A stretch of 64,000 nucleotides of DNA from Proteiniborus ethanoligenes (GTDB lineage: Bacteria > Bacillota > Clostridia > Tissierellales > Proteiniboraceae). The stretch spans positions 1 to 64,000 of the forward strand of contig NZ_FNQE01000001.1 of the NCBI RefSeq assembly GCF_900107485.1, in the 5' to 3' direction. Shown here one piece after another: positions 7,759 through 16,649 of the stretch (position 1 is its first letter; the number at the start of each line of letters is the position of its first letter). The notes beneath the pieces were generated by a model, which was not told the origin of the DNA, did not search any database, and was given only the letters and a program-made list of their open reading frames with translations. A program made the translations under genes and the position numbers.

Positions 7759-8784
7759 ATGAAAAATCAAACTATTTCAAATAAAGATATTTTTAATTGG
7801 ATAGAAACGAAATTAAAGCCAAGTTTTTGCACTTCAGAGGAGTTCATATATAATGAGATGGAATCTCAATCAGGATATTGTTTACCTATAATATACCAGC
7901 CCTTTGATGCTACAAAAAAACATCATTGGGTAGATAGGGGAGCTCTTTATGACTATTTATATTCAACAGGCGGAGAAGGAAAAAAACTTCTAGATTTTGG
8001 GCCAGGAGATGGATGGCCTTCACTGATAATCGCTCCCTATGCTAAGGAAGTAATAGGAATAGATTCATCTGAAAAGAGAGTAAAGGTATGTACAGAAAAT
8101 GCTAGGAGGATGAAGCTTGATAATACAAGATTTGTAAGTTATATATCTGGAACAAAGCTACCTTTTGAGGATAATAGCTTTGACGGTATAATGGCAGCAT
8201 CATCTATTGAGCAAACACCAGAACCTAAAAAAACAATTGAAGAGCTATACCGAGTTCTAAAGCCTGGATGTAGCATAAGAATAAATTACGAGGCTTTAAA
8301 CAGATACAAGGATGGACAAGAAAAAGATTTCTGGATAGCAGGTCTAAACGAAAACACATTCAAAATAATATTGTTTAACAGAGATTTAATTAATGAGTGT
8401 GTCATTCAATATGGCTTAACTGTTTCTATGTCAAAGGAAAAATTAATAAACATGTTATCTTTAGATAATAAAATTAATTTTAAACAGATTACGATTCCTT
8501 TTTTAGAAGAAATAAAGCCTGTTATTGTCAATTTTCAAGCTTGCAAAACAATTCATCCTTCTGGCAATACCTTAATGTCTTGGTTAAAGGAAGTTGGTTT
8601 TAATGAAGTGTCTCCAACATATAGCGGAGCTTTAGCAGCGGCAAAGCTATTTGACCAATTTACAGATGCAGATAGACCAAAAGACCTTGTTTCTGTTGAT
8701 AGGGAAATCAAAAGAGCAGTAAAAATAGTATCAGGATTAAAGGCACCACTAGATTTAGACCCTATGATAACTGCAATTAAATAA
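7759..8784 (+). CDS. class I SAM-dependent methyltransferase
   Basis: 341 residues with a Rossmann-type methyltransferase domain. Motif I is LLDFGPGDGWPS (about 77-88), the acidic ribose-binding residue lies in VIGIDSSEKR (about 99-108), and the post-motif region is LPFEDNSFDGIMAASSIEQ. The last ~150 residues are extra sequence that may set substrate choice. It follows the GNAT gene by 30 bases with its own GGAGG, so the two are probably co-transcribed. A terminator follows. Substrate unknown. Confidence 0.85.
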   Translation: MKNQTISNKDIFNWIETKLKPSFCTSEEFIYNEMESQSGYCLPIIYQPFDATKKHHWVDRGALYDYLYSTGGEGKKLLDFGPGDGWPSLIIAPYAKEVIGIDSSEKRVKVCTENARRMKLDNTRFVSYISGTKLPFEDNSFDGIMAASSIEQTPEPKKTIEELYRVLKPGCSIRINYEALNRYKDGQEKDFWIAGLNENTFKIILFNRDLINECVIQYGLTVSMSKEKLINMLSLDNKINFKQITIPFLEEIKPVIVNFQACKTIHPSGNTLMSWLKEVGFNEVSPTYSGALAAAKLFDQFTDADRPKDLVSVDREIKRAVKIVSGLKAPLDLDPMITAIK

Positions 8785-9173
8785 AGCTAAAACCATGAAA
8801 TAAAAAAGCAAGGAACAGTAAAATAGTTTCTTGCTTTTTTATACACATTAAATCCCACAAGCTAGGTATTTACTATAACAAAGGTTGATAATAAGTTCTT
8901 CTGGTCCAGAGATTTTCATATATGTACTATACCGCTGGGTGATAATGTAGTCGCAGTACAATTGCAGTAAAAATTTATAAGGATACTAGAATAGGATTGG
9001 TGTAGTGAATTCTGCGTCAATCCTTATTATTTTGGAGGGGTAAAGTATGTACGGCAAATATATCATACTCTATCCTTTTTATTTGAAAATTACATTAAAT
9101 AAGGTTACAATGAATGTAATACAAATAAGGCGATAGGAAATAAATATGAGTAGGGTTTCTAAGGGGTGAAAAA
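8785..9173. other. gene-poor stretch before the hsdR fragment
   Basis: Contains the terminator at 8803-8840. A stop-to-stop frame (about 8866-8970) could encode a residue of an older gene (NKFFWSRDFHI...) but has no start. A 29-codon ORF at 9047-9136 has GGAGGGG 7-13 bases upstream, but no recognisable product. It looks like decayed accessory DNA. Confidence 0.4.
8803..8840 (+). terminator. Rho-independent terminator after the methyltransferase gene
   Basis: Stem AAAAAAGCAAGGAAC paired with GTTTCTTGCTTTTTT (one G-T pair), 9-10 base loop, ending in T6. Confidence 0.85.
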
Positions 9174-9907
9174 ATGTTTCAAAGCAATTTTCAATTTCTA
9201 GAACAAAGATGGCCTATGCTAGCTGATTTGGGGAAATTAGCTGAAAAAAACATTTATCAGGATTCAAATACAAGCTTAATAAAATTAGGTATGTTTGCAG
9301 AGTTAATGGTTGGGAAGCAGATACAAAGATACTCAGATATTCCAATGGTACAAGGCCACAAAAGAATAAGAACTTAGCAATAGCAGAATGGCCTACAGAT
9401 TCAATTGGCTCTAGGAAAAGTGGTAGGGCTGACTATGCTTTATTTGTTGGGTTAGAGCTTGTTGCCCTTATAGAAGCTAAAAGAGGCAGCAAGGATATTT
9501 CTGCAGATATAGAAGATTGTAAGGAATATGCAAAGAAGATTAAAGAAGAACATAAAGAATATATTATTAATACATGGGGAGAGTACAAGGTTCCTTTTCT
9601 ATTTGCTACTAATGGAAGGAAATACTTAAAACAGCTAGAAGAAAAGTCAGGAATATGGTTTTTAGATTCTAGAAATTCTACAAATCATCCGAAGGCTTTG
9701 CAATCATGGTATACCCCTAGGGGACTTAAGGAGTTATTGGACAAGGATATAGAATTATCTACAAAGAGCCTTGAAGAGGAAACTTTTGAATATTTAACTG
9801 ACCCTAAGGGCCTTAATCTTCGTAAATATCAAATTAATGCTATTAAAGCAATAGAAGATGCTATGGCTGATGGGAAAGAAAATATTTTAATCTCCATGGC
9901 AACTGGG
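9174..9907 (+). pseudogene. hsdR: hsdR N-terminal fragment (type I restriction nuclease domain), broken
   Basis: The ATG at 9174 has AAGGGGTG upstream and opens with a typical HsdR N-terminus (LGKLAEKNIYQDSNTSLIKL). At about 9305 the coding sequence skips a block and shifts frame. A second frame then gives GWEADTKILRYSNGTRP, the PD-(D/E)xK nuclease region (RADYALFVGLELVALIEAKR) and the start of the motor (LRKYQINAIKAIEDAM). It breaks off at 9905-9907 right after ISMATG, the first half of Walker A, where a repeat block begins. The missing motor half lies at 22960-24992. As it stands it cannot make a functional restriction subunit. Confidence 0.85.
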
Positions 9908-10041
9908 GAACGTGTCATAATAGTGATGGGTGCAGTTTGGGTTATTAAATCAAGGGTTTCAGTAACTTTAAATAAATATATTTCGTGCATTGCTTAGAGT
10001 AATTAGGATTTAATTGTTGTAAACAGTGCATGATTAGAGAA
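9896..10041 (+). repeat. long direct repeat, copy 1 (inside hsdR Walker A)
   Basis: Shares a block with 19145-19288 and 21063-21172. The core GGGGAACGTGTCATAATAGT is identical in all three; then come ATCAAGGGTTTCAG-AACTTTA and CATT(G/A)CTTAGAGTAATTA. Copy 1 has a divergent stretch at about 9927-9948. Copies 1 and 2 also share GTGCATGA...AGAGAA at the far end. Copies 1 and 2 flank the GC-rich island. Confidence 0.85.
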
Positions 10042-10078
10042 GTTAGTATTTCTATTTAATTGGAGAAAGAAAATTAAC

Positions 10079-10127
10079 ACTTGATATTTATGTTAGGTTT
10101 GTTTTTTACCTAACATAAATATCAAGT
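10079..10127. repeat. perfect 20-bp inverted repeat at the left edge of the GC-rich island
   Basis: ACTTGATATTTATGTTAGGT (10079-10098) pairs perfectly with 10108-10127 across a 9-base, T-rich loop. It lies between the repeat block and the first GC-rich minus-strand gene. It could be a bidirectional terminator, or a hairpin left by a mobile-element end. Confidence 0.8.
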
Positions 10128-10158
10128 AGCACTGGTCTATAATGATTCTCCCATGTTT

Positions 10159-10521
10159 TTAATTAATTTTTTTGCCGCAGGTTCCACAAAAGCGAGTACC
10201 CAGAATAACCCTGTTTCCACATTTAGAGCAAAAATTGATTTGTGAAGTAGTCTGAAGCGTGGTGGGTAAATTCTCATCTGTACTGGAGACTGTCAGAAAC
10301 AGCCAGTCGATGTCCTTACCATCCTCGCATAAACCGATGGCTCCGGCGGGCGATACCACATAAAAGCTGTCCTCGTCGATGGGATCTTCATTGTCGCTTG
10401 TCTCGGCAAGCACCAGCAAGTCTTTTACCTCGTAGCTATCATTGGAAGTGGCAAAACGGAAGCTTTTGCATCGTGTTACGGCACATTCCGCTGCCTCCAG
10501 CAATGTATTGAATTGTTCCAT
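10159..10521 (-). CDS. small zinc-ribbon protein of unknown function
   Basis: 120 residues from the ATG at 10521, which has AAGGAGGTAG about 8 bases upstream on the minus strand (a longer reading into the neighbour is not needed). The body is acidic with no membrane helix. The C-terminus is a zinc ribbon, CSKCG...CGTCGKK, with four Cys. Last gene of the island's minus-strand series, 19 bases after the preceding gene. The sister gene upstream also carries zinc ribbons, so they may act together. Family not recognised. Confidence 0.65.
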   Translation of the reverse strand: MEQFNTLLEAAECAVTRCKSFRFATSNDSYEVKDLLVLAETSDNEDPIDEDSFYVVSPAGAIGLCEDGKDIDWLFLTVSSTDENLPTTLQTTSQINFCSKCGNRVILGTRFCGTCGKKIN

Positions 10522-10540
10522 TGGAAATCTACCTCCTTCT

Positions 10541-11782
10541 TTATTTAAATAACAAATTATTGCATCTCTTGCAGCGATCATTCTGTATAGGATTCATCAT
10601 AGAACACACGTTGCAGTAGATGATGCGATCTTTCGATTTATCATATTTCTCATATGTACCGAACTTCGGATGAAAACGCACCTTGTCGCCTATATCCAGA
10701 TAGTCGTACATATGCCTGTTACTGTCCTTTTCCACGATGGTCTTTTTCTTGCCTGCATCGGTGTTGATGATCGTGTTATATTCCGTATAGGTTCGCCAGT
10801 TGTCGTCCTTGCCGCCCCTATGCTCGCTTTTCTCCTTGCTGTACTTATTGACGACCACGCCCTCCCACATGGGCTGATTGGTTTTTCGCAACGTCAGCAG
10901 ATTAACGACCAGCATGACAAGAGAAATGCCAACACCGATGACAAGGGATTCTCCAAACGGGAAATCGTCCATCAGCAGACCGGCGACGGGAAAGCCGATG
11001 AGCGGCACGAAAAACAATATCCACATACAGCCAATAGAGGATTTCTTGTTTTTTTGTGCGGCGGCCAGTATTTCCGGCGAATTACACCTGTCGGAAAAGC
11101 CGACCAGTCCCGCGTCGCCCTGTGAGGGATCGGAAGATGCCGCTTGGCTTACCTCCATTGGCTCCGGCGTTCTCAAATTCACCGCCTTGCCGCAGCCGGT
11201 GCAAAATTCAGCGCCTTCCGGTAGCTTGTCTCCGCAGTTATAACAAAACATATCCGTATCACTCCTTGCTTCGATTATTTGAGGCGCGACGGGTTTCCTC
11301 GCCGCTAGTTTCTTCTTTTTCCCGCCTCTGGCTGTGCGTATGACAATTAGCAGCAAAAGCAGGTAACCGATGGGAGCGAGGATATGGTAAATGATCGCCA
11401 CCTCGCCCATCTCATCAAATTCGCACAACGCGGAGGGCTTGTTGACGTATGGGAAAAGGCCAAGGTAGCGGATGCGCTCGGAGCGCGTTTCGCCCTCGGT
11501 AAGGCTTGGCCACGCCTCGTCGCTTTGGTACATCACATAGCCCCGATACTCCTTGCCACTTACCACAAACCAATAGCCCTTGGAAATGGTCTGGGAGCGA
11601 TTTTCCTGTGCGGTCGTATCGTCCCGACGGCTGTCATAGCTGTCCACCGTACCCATTACGCTGTCGCCCCATATCGCCAGAGCCAGCGTAGATAGGCTCA
11701 AATACATGGCAAACAGCAGCACGGCGTAAATCAGGATGAGGATGGGCAGGGGGATGTTTTTGCTCTTTTTCTTCTTTGACAT
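10541..11782 (-). CDS. multi-pass membrane protein with two zinc ribbons
   Basis: 413 residues from the ATG at 11782, preceded by AAAGGAGCG. Order: Lys-rich start, membrane helix about 11-33, a DUF3592-like beta domain about 34-125, helix about 131-148, zinc ribbon C180-x2-C183...C194-x2-C197, two more helices around 255-300, a second beta domain, and a C-terminal zinc finger C390-x2-C393...C404-x2-C407. It probably sits in the membrane with zinc ribbons in the cytosol. Function unknown. GC-rich codons mark it as foreign to the surrounding genome. Confidence 0.65.
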   Translation of the reverse strand: MSKKKKSKNIPLPILILIYAVLLFAMYLSLSTLALAIWGDSVMGTVDSYDSRRDDTTAQENRSQTISKGYWFVVSGKEYRGYVMYQSDEAWPSLTEGETRSERIRYLGLFPYVNKPSALCEFDEMGEVAIIYHILAPIGYLLLLLIVIRTARGGKKKKLAARKPVAPQIIEARSDTDMFCYNCGDKLPEGAEFCTGCGKAVNLRTPEPMEVSQAASSDPSQGDAGLVGFSDRCNSPEILAAAQKNKKSSIGCMWILFFVPLIGFPVAGLLMDDFPFGESLVIGVGISLVMLVVNLLTLRKTNQPMWEGVVVNKYSKEKSEHRGGKDDNWRTYTEYNTIINTDAGKKKTIVEKDSNRHMYDYLDIGDKVRFHPKFGTYEKYDKSKDRIIYCNVCSMMNPIQNDRCKRCNNLLFK

Positions 11783-11795
11783 CTCAACGCTCCTT

Positions 11796-12200
11796 TCATT
11801 GTTGTTCGCAATCCCGCTTTTCGCGCCAGCCCACGCCGACCAAATACAGGACGGTCGATAGGAAAAGCGGCGGTAACGTGATCGTGGCATAGGAGCGAAG
11901 CGAATATACCAGCAACACTCCCGCCACCAGTTGGATATAGCCAAGCGTCCGGCACCAGCGATGTCGGTGGAGCCGCTCTGCAAAGGCCAGGCCCGCGATG
12001 GCCGTCACCATAGAAAAGATGTACGCTATTCCAGCCGCGAAGCAACCCGCTCCGGCGTAGGTGTAGTCCAGTGCCGCATTGTCAATAAGACCCAGGCACC
12101 ACAGCAGCATGGGTAGGGCGGCAAGTAACATCAGTACGGATGAAATCCGCAGAAGTATTCGTTTTCGCGGGCTATTATTTGATATGCCATTCATACTCAT
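11796..12200 (-). CDS. small four-helix membrane protein
   Basis: About 134 residues with four hydrophobic segments and a basic start. The start is uncertain: ATG at 12200 or 12194, or a TTG at 12212. None has a good ribosome site, and all lie inside the 3' end of the preceding lipoprotein gene (which ends at 12175), so translation is probably by coupling. It ends 13 bases before the zinc-ribbon membrane gene. No family recognised. Confidence 0.55.
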   Translation of the reverse strand: MSMNGISNNSPRKRILLRISSVLMLLAALPMLLWCLGLIDNAALDYTYAGAGCFAAGIAYIFSMVTAIAGLAFAERLHRHRWCRTLGYIQLVAGVLLVYSLRSYATITLPPLFLSTVLYLVGVGWREKRDCEQQ

Positions 12201-14313
12201 AAGCTGTTGCAATTATTTGATTACCACCGGTAAACCCGACCACAATATATACCTTATCGCCATCGGCTGACCCTGCGGGCATCGTGCCGCCAACCGTGAC
12301 TCGCATACCCGTGTAGCCGGTGTTGGTATCGTTTTTTTCGGTCCAAATATATGATTTTGTGTGCTTTTCAGTAATATCATAAAGAGATGTGTCCGTACCG
12401 TATGAGACAAAGGGATCGTCATGGTTGATAGGCGTAATAGCGGCCCCCAAAGACGCCCCAAGATGGAAGCAAATGTTGCTTGATGTGTTTGCCTTGATAC
12501 TCAAATCCAAGGTAACCGGCTCTCCTCCCGAATACCGTCCATTTGGGCTGCTTGCGGTTCCTATATTCTCAACAAATTCGCCCTTGCAATTATCGTGGGT
12601 GCTACCGGAGTAACTGTAATCAAATGTTGTTTTGCATCGATATGTGTAGCTTCCGCTGCCACCACTCCATGATTCTGAATAGGAATCGTCAGCTGCGCTT
12701 GTTTCATACTTGTTATCAAAGCTTCTGACAAGCAGCCAATACCCCTCAGTCACCGCTCCCGCCTTTTTAAGATAACCTTGTTCGCGCATCCAGTCATAAA
12801 ATTTGGTTCTGTCCTTACCGTAGCCCAGCCACATGGCTATTGCCATACTCAAATTATCTTCACGGTTTTTTTCACTTCCGAAAACGGATATATCCTCGCC
12901 TACCATTTTCAAAATGACTTGTCGAATGGTAAATAGCGACTTCAACCTCTGCTCAATAGTCATGTCATATTTATATCCGTTTTCAAGGCGGTTGAGCAGG
13001 TTGGCATCCTTAAAGCTCCCAATGATCTTCTCATATTCCGTAGCCTTGGCTTCAATCAGATTCTCATTTGCCAGCCTTTTGTCGAATTGTTCCTTTAGAT
13101 CGGCTTCCACATAGTCTTCCAGCATTTTGATTTCAGCATTAGTCAGGCTGTCTTTTCCGTGAAGTCTGCGCCAGGCTTCCTTCTTTTCGCTTAAAAGGCG
13201 GTTGTAATACCCACGCATCTGGATTTTAAGCGTTTCCCAGTCACCGGAGTTAAGCGTATATCCGTAAGCGCCTTCCTTTGCAAGCCCTGCATACGACTTG
13301 TAAGCACATTCCATCTCATAATCTTTCCACGCCATAATACCTTGCTCTACCGCTGCCTTGCTTAAATCTCCTATGGATTTAATCGCAGTCACTGCGCCGC
13401 CAGCAGCACCGCCAAACAGGGTAACGCCTAAATCGGTGAACTCCACCACAGCTGTTTTATAATCCCCATTATAAAGAGCCTCTGCGCCTTCGGTGAGTGT
13501 GCCCAATTTGCCTAAGCCCTCCATTAGGCTCTCTTTAACCAAAGGATTTTCTTGAACCATATCAACTGTGGCTTCGGCAAGAATCTTTCCACATTCATAG
13601 GTTAATGCCTCTATATCACCTTTTGCCGCAAGCTCTTGCGTTGTCGGAATAATGTTCATCTCCAAAGCACGGTCAATAATAATTTCTCGTGTTTCACCGG
13701 CATAAAGCCCAACTCCATCAAAATAATCATTGCACACTGCTTTTATCTTTTCGATATAAGTTGGATCTTTCACTTCGTTGCTGACAGAATCCACCGCCAT
13801 TTTGTGAGCGTAAAGCTTGATTTGTTCTTCTCTGTTCATCAACTTGCCACTGTATGATGAAAAATGCCATGTTTCAAATTCCAAATATCCCTCGGACAGG
13901 CGAACAGGGTCGGGGATAATCGGCTCCCATTCGCTGCCGTTCCAATATGCCATGACCATTCGGTCAAAGCTCTCGGCATCGGGGATGTTTTTCTTATCAA
14001 GCTTCATGGTGATTTTCACCGGCCGGTTCAGCCGCACCTGTTCCATGCCCTCAACGCTGATATCGATGGGAGTAGTGAGCAAAGCGTCTTCACTCTCGGA
14101 GGCTTTCGCCACGATGACACTTACATCCCCGTCAAAAGCTCCAGCAGGAACCGATACTATCCAGCCGTCCTTTTTCAGATTCCCGATTTCTGCTCCTTTG
14201 TCCGAAGCAATTTTGGTTGAGGCAAAATTACTTTTTCCACATCCTACAAGGCCTGCTATAGCGGACAGCAGCATGACGGCTACAAGCAGAATAGATAATA
14301 TTTTTCGTTTCAT
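12175..14313 (-). CDS. large lipoprotein with ZU5-like N-terminal domain
   Basis: 712 residues. The signal peptide ends in a lipobox GLVGC with lipidated Cys25, so it is anchored outside the membrane. The next ~100 residues (GWIVSVPAGAFDGDVSVIVA onward) resemble a ZU5-type beta domain. A mainly helical middle (about 150-500) contains a hydrophobic Gly/Ala stretch (GGAAGGAVTAIKSIGDLSKA). A Ser/Tyr-rich beta domain lies at the C-terminus. AAAGGAGC precedes the ATG. Function unknown; the layout suggests an exported multi-domain surface protein. Confidence 0.7.
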   Translation of the reverse strand: MKRKILSILLVAVMLLSAIAGLVGCGKSNFASTKIASDKGAEIGNLKKDGWIVSVPAGAFDGDVSVIVAKASESEDALLTTPIDISVEGMEQVRLNRPVKITMKLDKKNIPDAESFDRMVMAYWNGSEWEPIIPDPVRLSEGYLEFETWHFSSYSGKLMNREEQIKLYAHKMAVDSVSNEVKDPTYIEKIKAVCNDYFDGVGLYAGETREIIIDRALEMNIIPTTQELAAKGDIEALTYECGKILAEATVDMVQENPLVKESLMEGLGKLGTLTEGAEALYNGDYKTAVVEFTDLGVTLFGGAAGGAVTAIKSIGDLSKAAVEQGIMAWKDYEMECAYKSYAGLAKEGAYGYTLNSGDWETLKIQMRGYYNRLLSEKKEAWRRLHGKDSLTNAEIKMLEDYVEADLKEQFDKRLANENLIEAKATEYEKIIGSFKDANLLNRLENGYKYDMTIEQRLKSLFTIRQVILKMVGEDISVFGSEKNREDNLSMAIAMWLGYGKDRTKFYDWMREQGYLKKAGAVTEGYWLLVRSFDNKYETSAADDSYSESWSGGSGSYTYRCKTTFDYSYSGSTHDNCKGEFVENIGTASSPNGRYSGGEPVTLDLSIKANTSSNICFHLGASLGAAITPINHDDPFVSYGTDTSLYDITEKHTKSYIWTEKNDTNTGYTGMRVTVGGTMPAGSADGDKVYIVVGFTGGNQIIATAYEYEWHIK

Positions 14314-14337
14314 TGCGCAAAGCTCCTTTCTGTCGGC

Positions 14338-14928
14338 TTACTCAACCGCAAAGCTGAACCTCAAATCCGGCGCGACGTTGACAAAGCCGGAGTAATAGTG
14401 CATGGTGACCTCGCTTTTGTCGGTCTGCCGCTGATAGACCATCCAGCCGCTGGTGGATTCGCCAGGGGCAAGCTCTATGTCCTTCATATACCGCTGGTTC
14501 CTGTCGGCCACATCCGACATCACCTGTGAATTTTCTTCCGAGGTCATGTCGCTGTCGTCCCCGGTGGGCCCTTCCTCGTAGATAATATAGATATCCTTCT
14601 TGTTCGGGGAATCTATCGGTTCGCCGGAGACATTTGTGAAGGTAAACCAGACCTTCACATATTCAAATCCGTCCTTCGGCCTTGAAAGCATACCTGTATA
14701 ATCGAAAGGCTCCGCCACGTCAATAGTGATGGAAATCCCGTTTGCCTCGGCTGCTTCTCCGATACCGTAATACCTGTTTTCATCCGCTCCCGCCTCGCCG
14801 GAGGGAGCATTGCCTGATTCGGCGGGTGGGGGGCTTTCGGGCGTTGATTTACCGCCGTTTTTTTCACCGCAAGCAGCTAAGGTGAACATAAGTACCAATG
14901 ATAAAAATATAATTTATTTCTTTTTCAT
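14338..14928 (-). pseudogene. lipoprotein gene with a stop at codon 5 (DUF4352-like Ig domain)
   Basis: From the ATG at 14928 (GAGGAGG upstream) the frame reads MKKK, then TAA at 14916-14914, then IIFLSLVLMFTLAAC in the same frame. That is a complete lipoprotein signal peptide interrupted by one nonsense codon. After Cys20 come a Ser/Pro/Gly-rich linker and a beta domain resembling DUF4352 extracellular domains (WFTFTNVSGEPI, ELAPGESTSGWMVY). Re-initiation at the TTG at 14898 would lack the charged n-region. Either a recent null mutation or a base error. Confidence 0.75.
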
Positions 14929-14978
14929 AAGAGAAGCCTCCTCTTAAAATCATTTGACATGACGGTGTGAGCCTTGCC

Positions 14979-16613
14979 CTAATCAATTTTGGTGCCTTTT
15001 ATATAGGTCGTCGCCGTACCTTTTCCAACGGCAAGTATGGTGCCCGAAATACTTATTCTGCCATTTTCGGAAGAAAACACAAGCGTCTGTGTTATATAAT
15101 CGCCATCATCAAATGTATGAGTATAGGTTGAAGTACCAGTTATAGGATCGTAGTCCATAGCACCGCCATTGAGAACAAGCTGACCATTTTCATTTTTGCT
15201 GTAAACATTTTGGATTTCTTCCGTATCCCCATCATCATTCGATAGTACAATATCATACGTCCCCACGATCTCATCTATGGAAAGCCCACCGATTGCCTCG
15301 GCCGGTGGAGCGGTAGATTCCTCGGTCGGTTCTTCGGCAGGAGGCGTTTCCATGGGTTCTTCCTCGGAATCCAAGAACATCTCGTAGAGCAGATTTCGCA
15401 GATTTTCTATGACCTCGTTCAGCTCTTCTTCGGTGTAATAGTATTCTTCCTCTATTTCCTCTGCCAGCTCTGCGGCGGTCTTAGGCTCTCCTTCCTCCGG
15501 CACGGGCAGACCCACTTCCTTTAATTCCTTTGCCACCTCATCGGGGGTTTTTCCTTCTGTGCTGATCTCGGTCATGGTTACGGTGGTCTCGCCATCATCG
15601 CCCACGGTAATCGTGCCGCCAAGTATCTTTCCCTCGCTGACTAAATCTAGTACGCTCTCCCCGATATAGTTGAGCTTATCCAAAGATCCCATCTGTTTTG
15701 AAAACTCCGCACCGGCCTTTATTCCTGCCTTGATTGAGTCTCCGCTGAACACGTTGACCCCTCCGGCGATGGATGCGATGGGGCCCACAATATCCTTGAG
15801 GTCGTTGGCTGCCATTGTCACTTTGTTGTTTTCGCCAAGGATGATGGTGCTGCCGGTGGAAGCGATGTCCACTATGGTATCAACGCCACTGATGACCATG
15901 CCTCCTGCCTCTAAAATGCCCGTGGCTGTACCTCCACTGGCGATGACGCCACCAATATATAGTCCTGTTTTACAAGCGGTCTTTGTCGCCATCGCCGCAT
16001 TTTCGTACTTCTGAATTGTATCGGCTTCATCGTTATAAGCCGCACCTTCTAAAATAGCCTGCGCCATTTTAAGCTGGGCAAAGGCATTTTTTGCATCGGT
16101 TCCAAGGTTTTCCGAAAGCTGCTTGACCTTTTGCCCCGCGGGGTAGGAGTCGTATTTTTCGGTCAGCTCCTTTGCCCATTTTACAGCGGCGTTTTCCTCA
16201 GCTGCGTAGGCCACCATAGTAAATAGCCCAATCCTCGCAGGGCTTGATGATGTATAGAACATGGTTGCCGCCTGCGTAGACGCGGAGCTGCGCAGACTTT
16301 GAGCATAATCTGCCAATTCCGCTGCTTGGACACTGGCCAGCTCACAGAGCCGCCATGCCTCCAGCGTGTCGTCAGTCATGGCTTTCAGCTCGTCAATACT
16401 GCCGTTTTCAATGTCATACTCAATCAGCACCTCAGTTTTGAGCCGGGCGATGATGTACTGCTGAGTCGCTATCGCGCCCGCCTGTTCCACGGCGGCGCGT
16501 TCTGCGGCTACTGCGGGAAGGGATACCGTGGTGTTTTCATCTGTTCTACCGCCGCAGCTTGCAAGGGTGAAAATCATAATAAGCGCCAGAAATAAAGACA
16601 CATACTTTTTCAT
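14979..16613 (-). CDS. lipoprotein with glycine-rich hydrophobic core
   Basis: 544 residues. The lipobox TLASC puts lipidation at Cys20. A helical region (about 35-190) is followed by a long Gly/Ala/Ile-rich hydrophobic section (about 205-290) that looks able to insert into a membrane, an acidic Glu-rich linker and a Pro/Glu stretch (about 370-430), and a beta-rich C-terminal domain (about 435-544) with a YDIVLSNDD strand. The hydrophobic middle recalls pore-forming or polymorphic-toxin domains, but that is only a resemblance. Same strand and style as the 712-residue lipoprotein downstream. Confidence 0.7.
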   Translation of the reverse strand: MKKYVSLFLALIMIFTLASCGGRTDENTTVSLPAVAAERAAVEQAGAIATQQYIIARLKTEVLIEYDIENGSIDELKAMTDDTLEAWRLCELASVQAAELADYAQSLRSSASTQAATMFYTSSSPARIGLFTMVAYAAEENAAVKWAKELTEKYDSYPAGQKVKQLSENLGTDAKNAFAQLKMAQAILEGAAYNDEADTIQKYENAAMATKTACKTGLYIGGVIASGGTATGILEAGGMVISGVDTIVDIASTGSTIILGENNKVTMAANDLKDIVGPIASIAGGVNVFSGDSIKAGIKAGAEFSKQMGSLDKLNYIGESVLDLVSEGKILGGTITVGDDGETTVTMTEISTEGKTPDEVAKELKEVGLPVPEEGEPKTAAELAEEIEEEYYYTEEELNEVIENLRNLLYEMFLDSEEEPMETPPAEEPTEESTAPPAEAIGGLSIDEIVGTYDIVLSNDDGDTEEIQNVYSKNENGQLVLNGGAMDYDPITGTSTYTHTFDDGDYITQTLVFSSENGRISISGTILAVGKGTATTYIKGTKID

Positions 16614-16649
16614 TGCATTACCTCCAATGTTTATATTTTGCTTCTTGTG

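Noticed and set aside
9047-9136. 29-codon ORF with a ribosome site
   Set aside because: Too short, no visible homology, located in decayed DNA.
9896-10041. Group II intron 5' end
   Set aside because: The repeats have a GTGTC start and an AGGGTG stretch a little like intron domain I, but no reverse transcriptase, no domain V hairpin and no restored exon on the other side are visible.
10670-14395. Several plus-strand open frames of 60-190 codons in the GC-rich island (also at 15670-17021)
   Set aside because: They lie opposite the minus-strand lipoprotein and zinc-ribbon genes, lack good ribosome sites and have low-complexity Arg/Pro/Ser compositions. They are by-products of GC-rich coding DNA.
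14979-16613. Calling this lipoprotein a colicin-like toxin
   Set aside because: Only the hydrophobic Gly/Ala stretch supports it. It has a lipobox and no toxin C-terminal motif.
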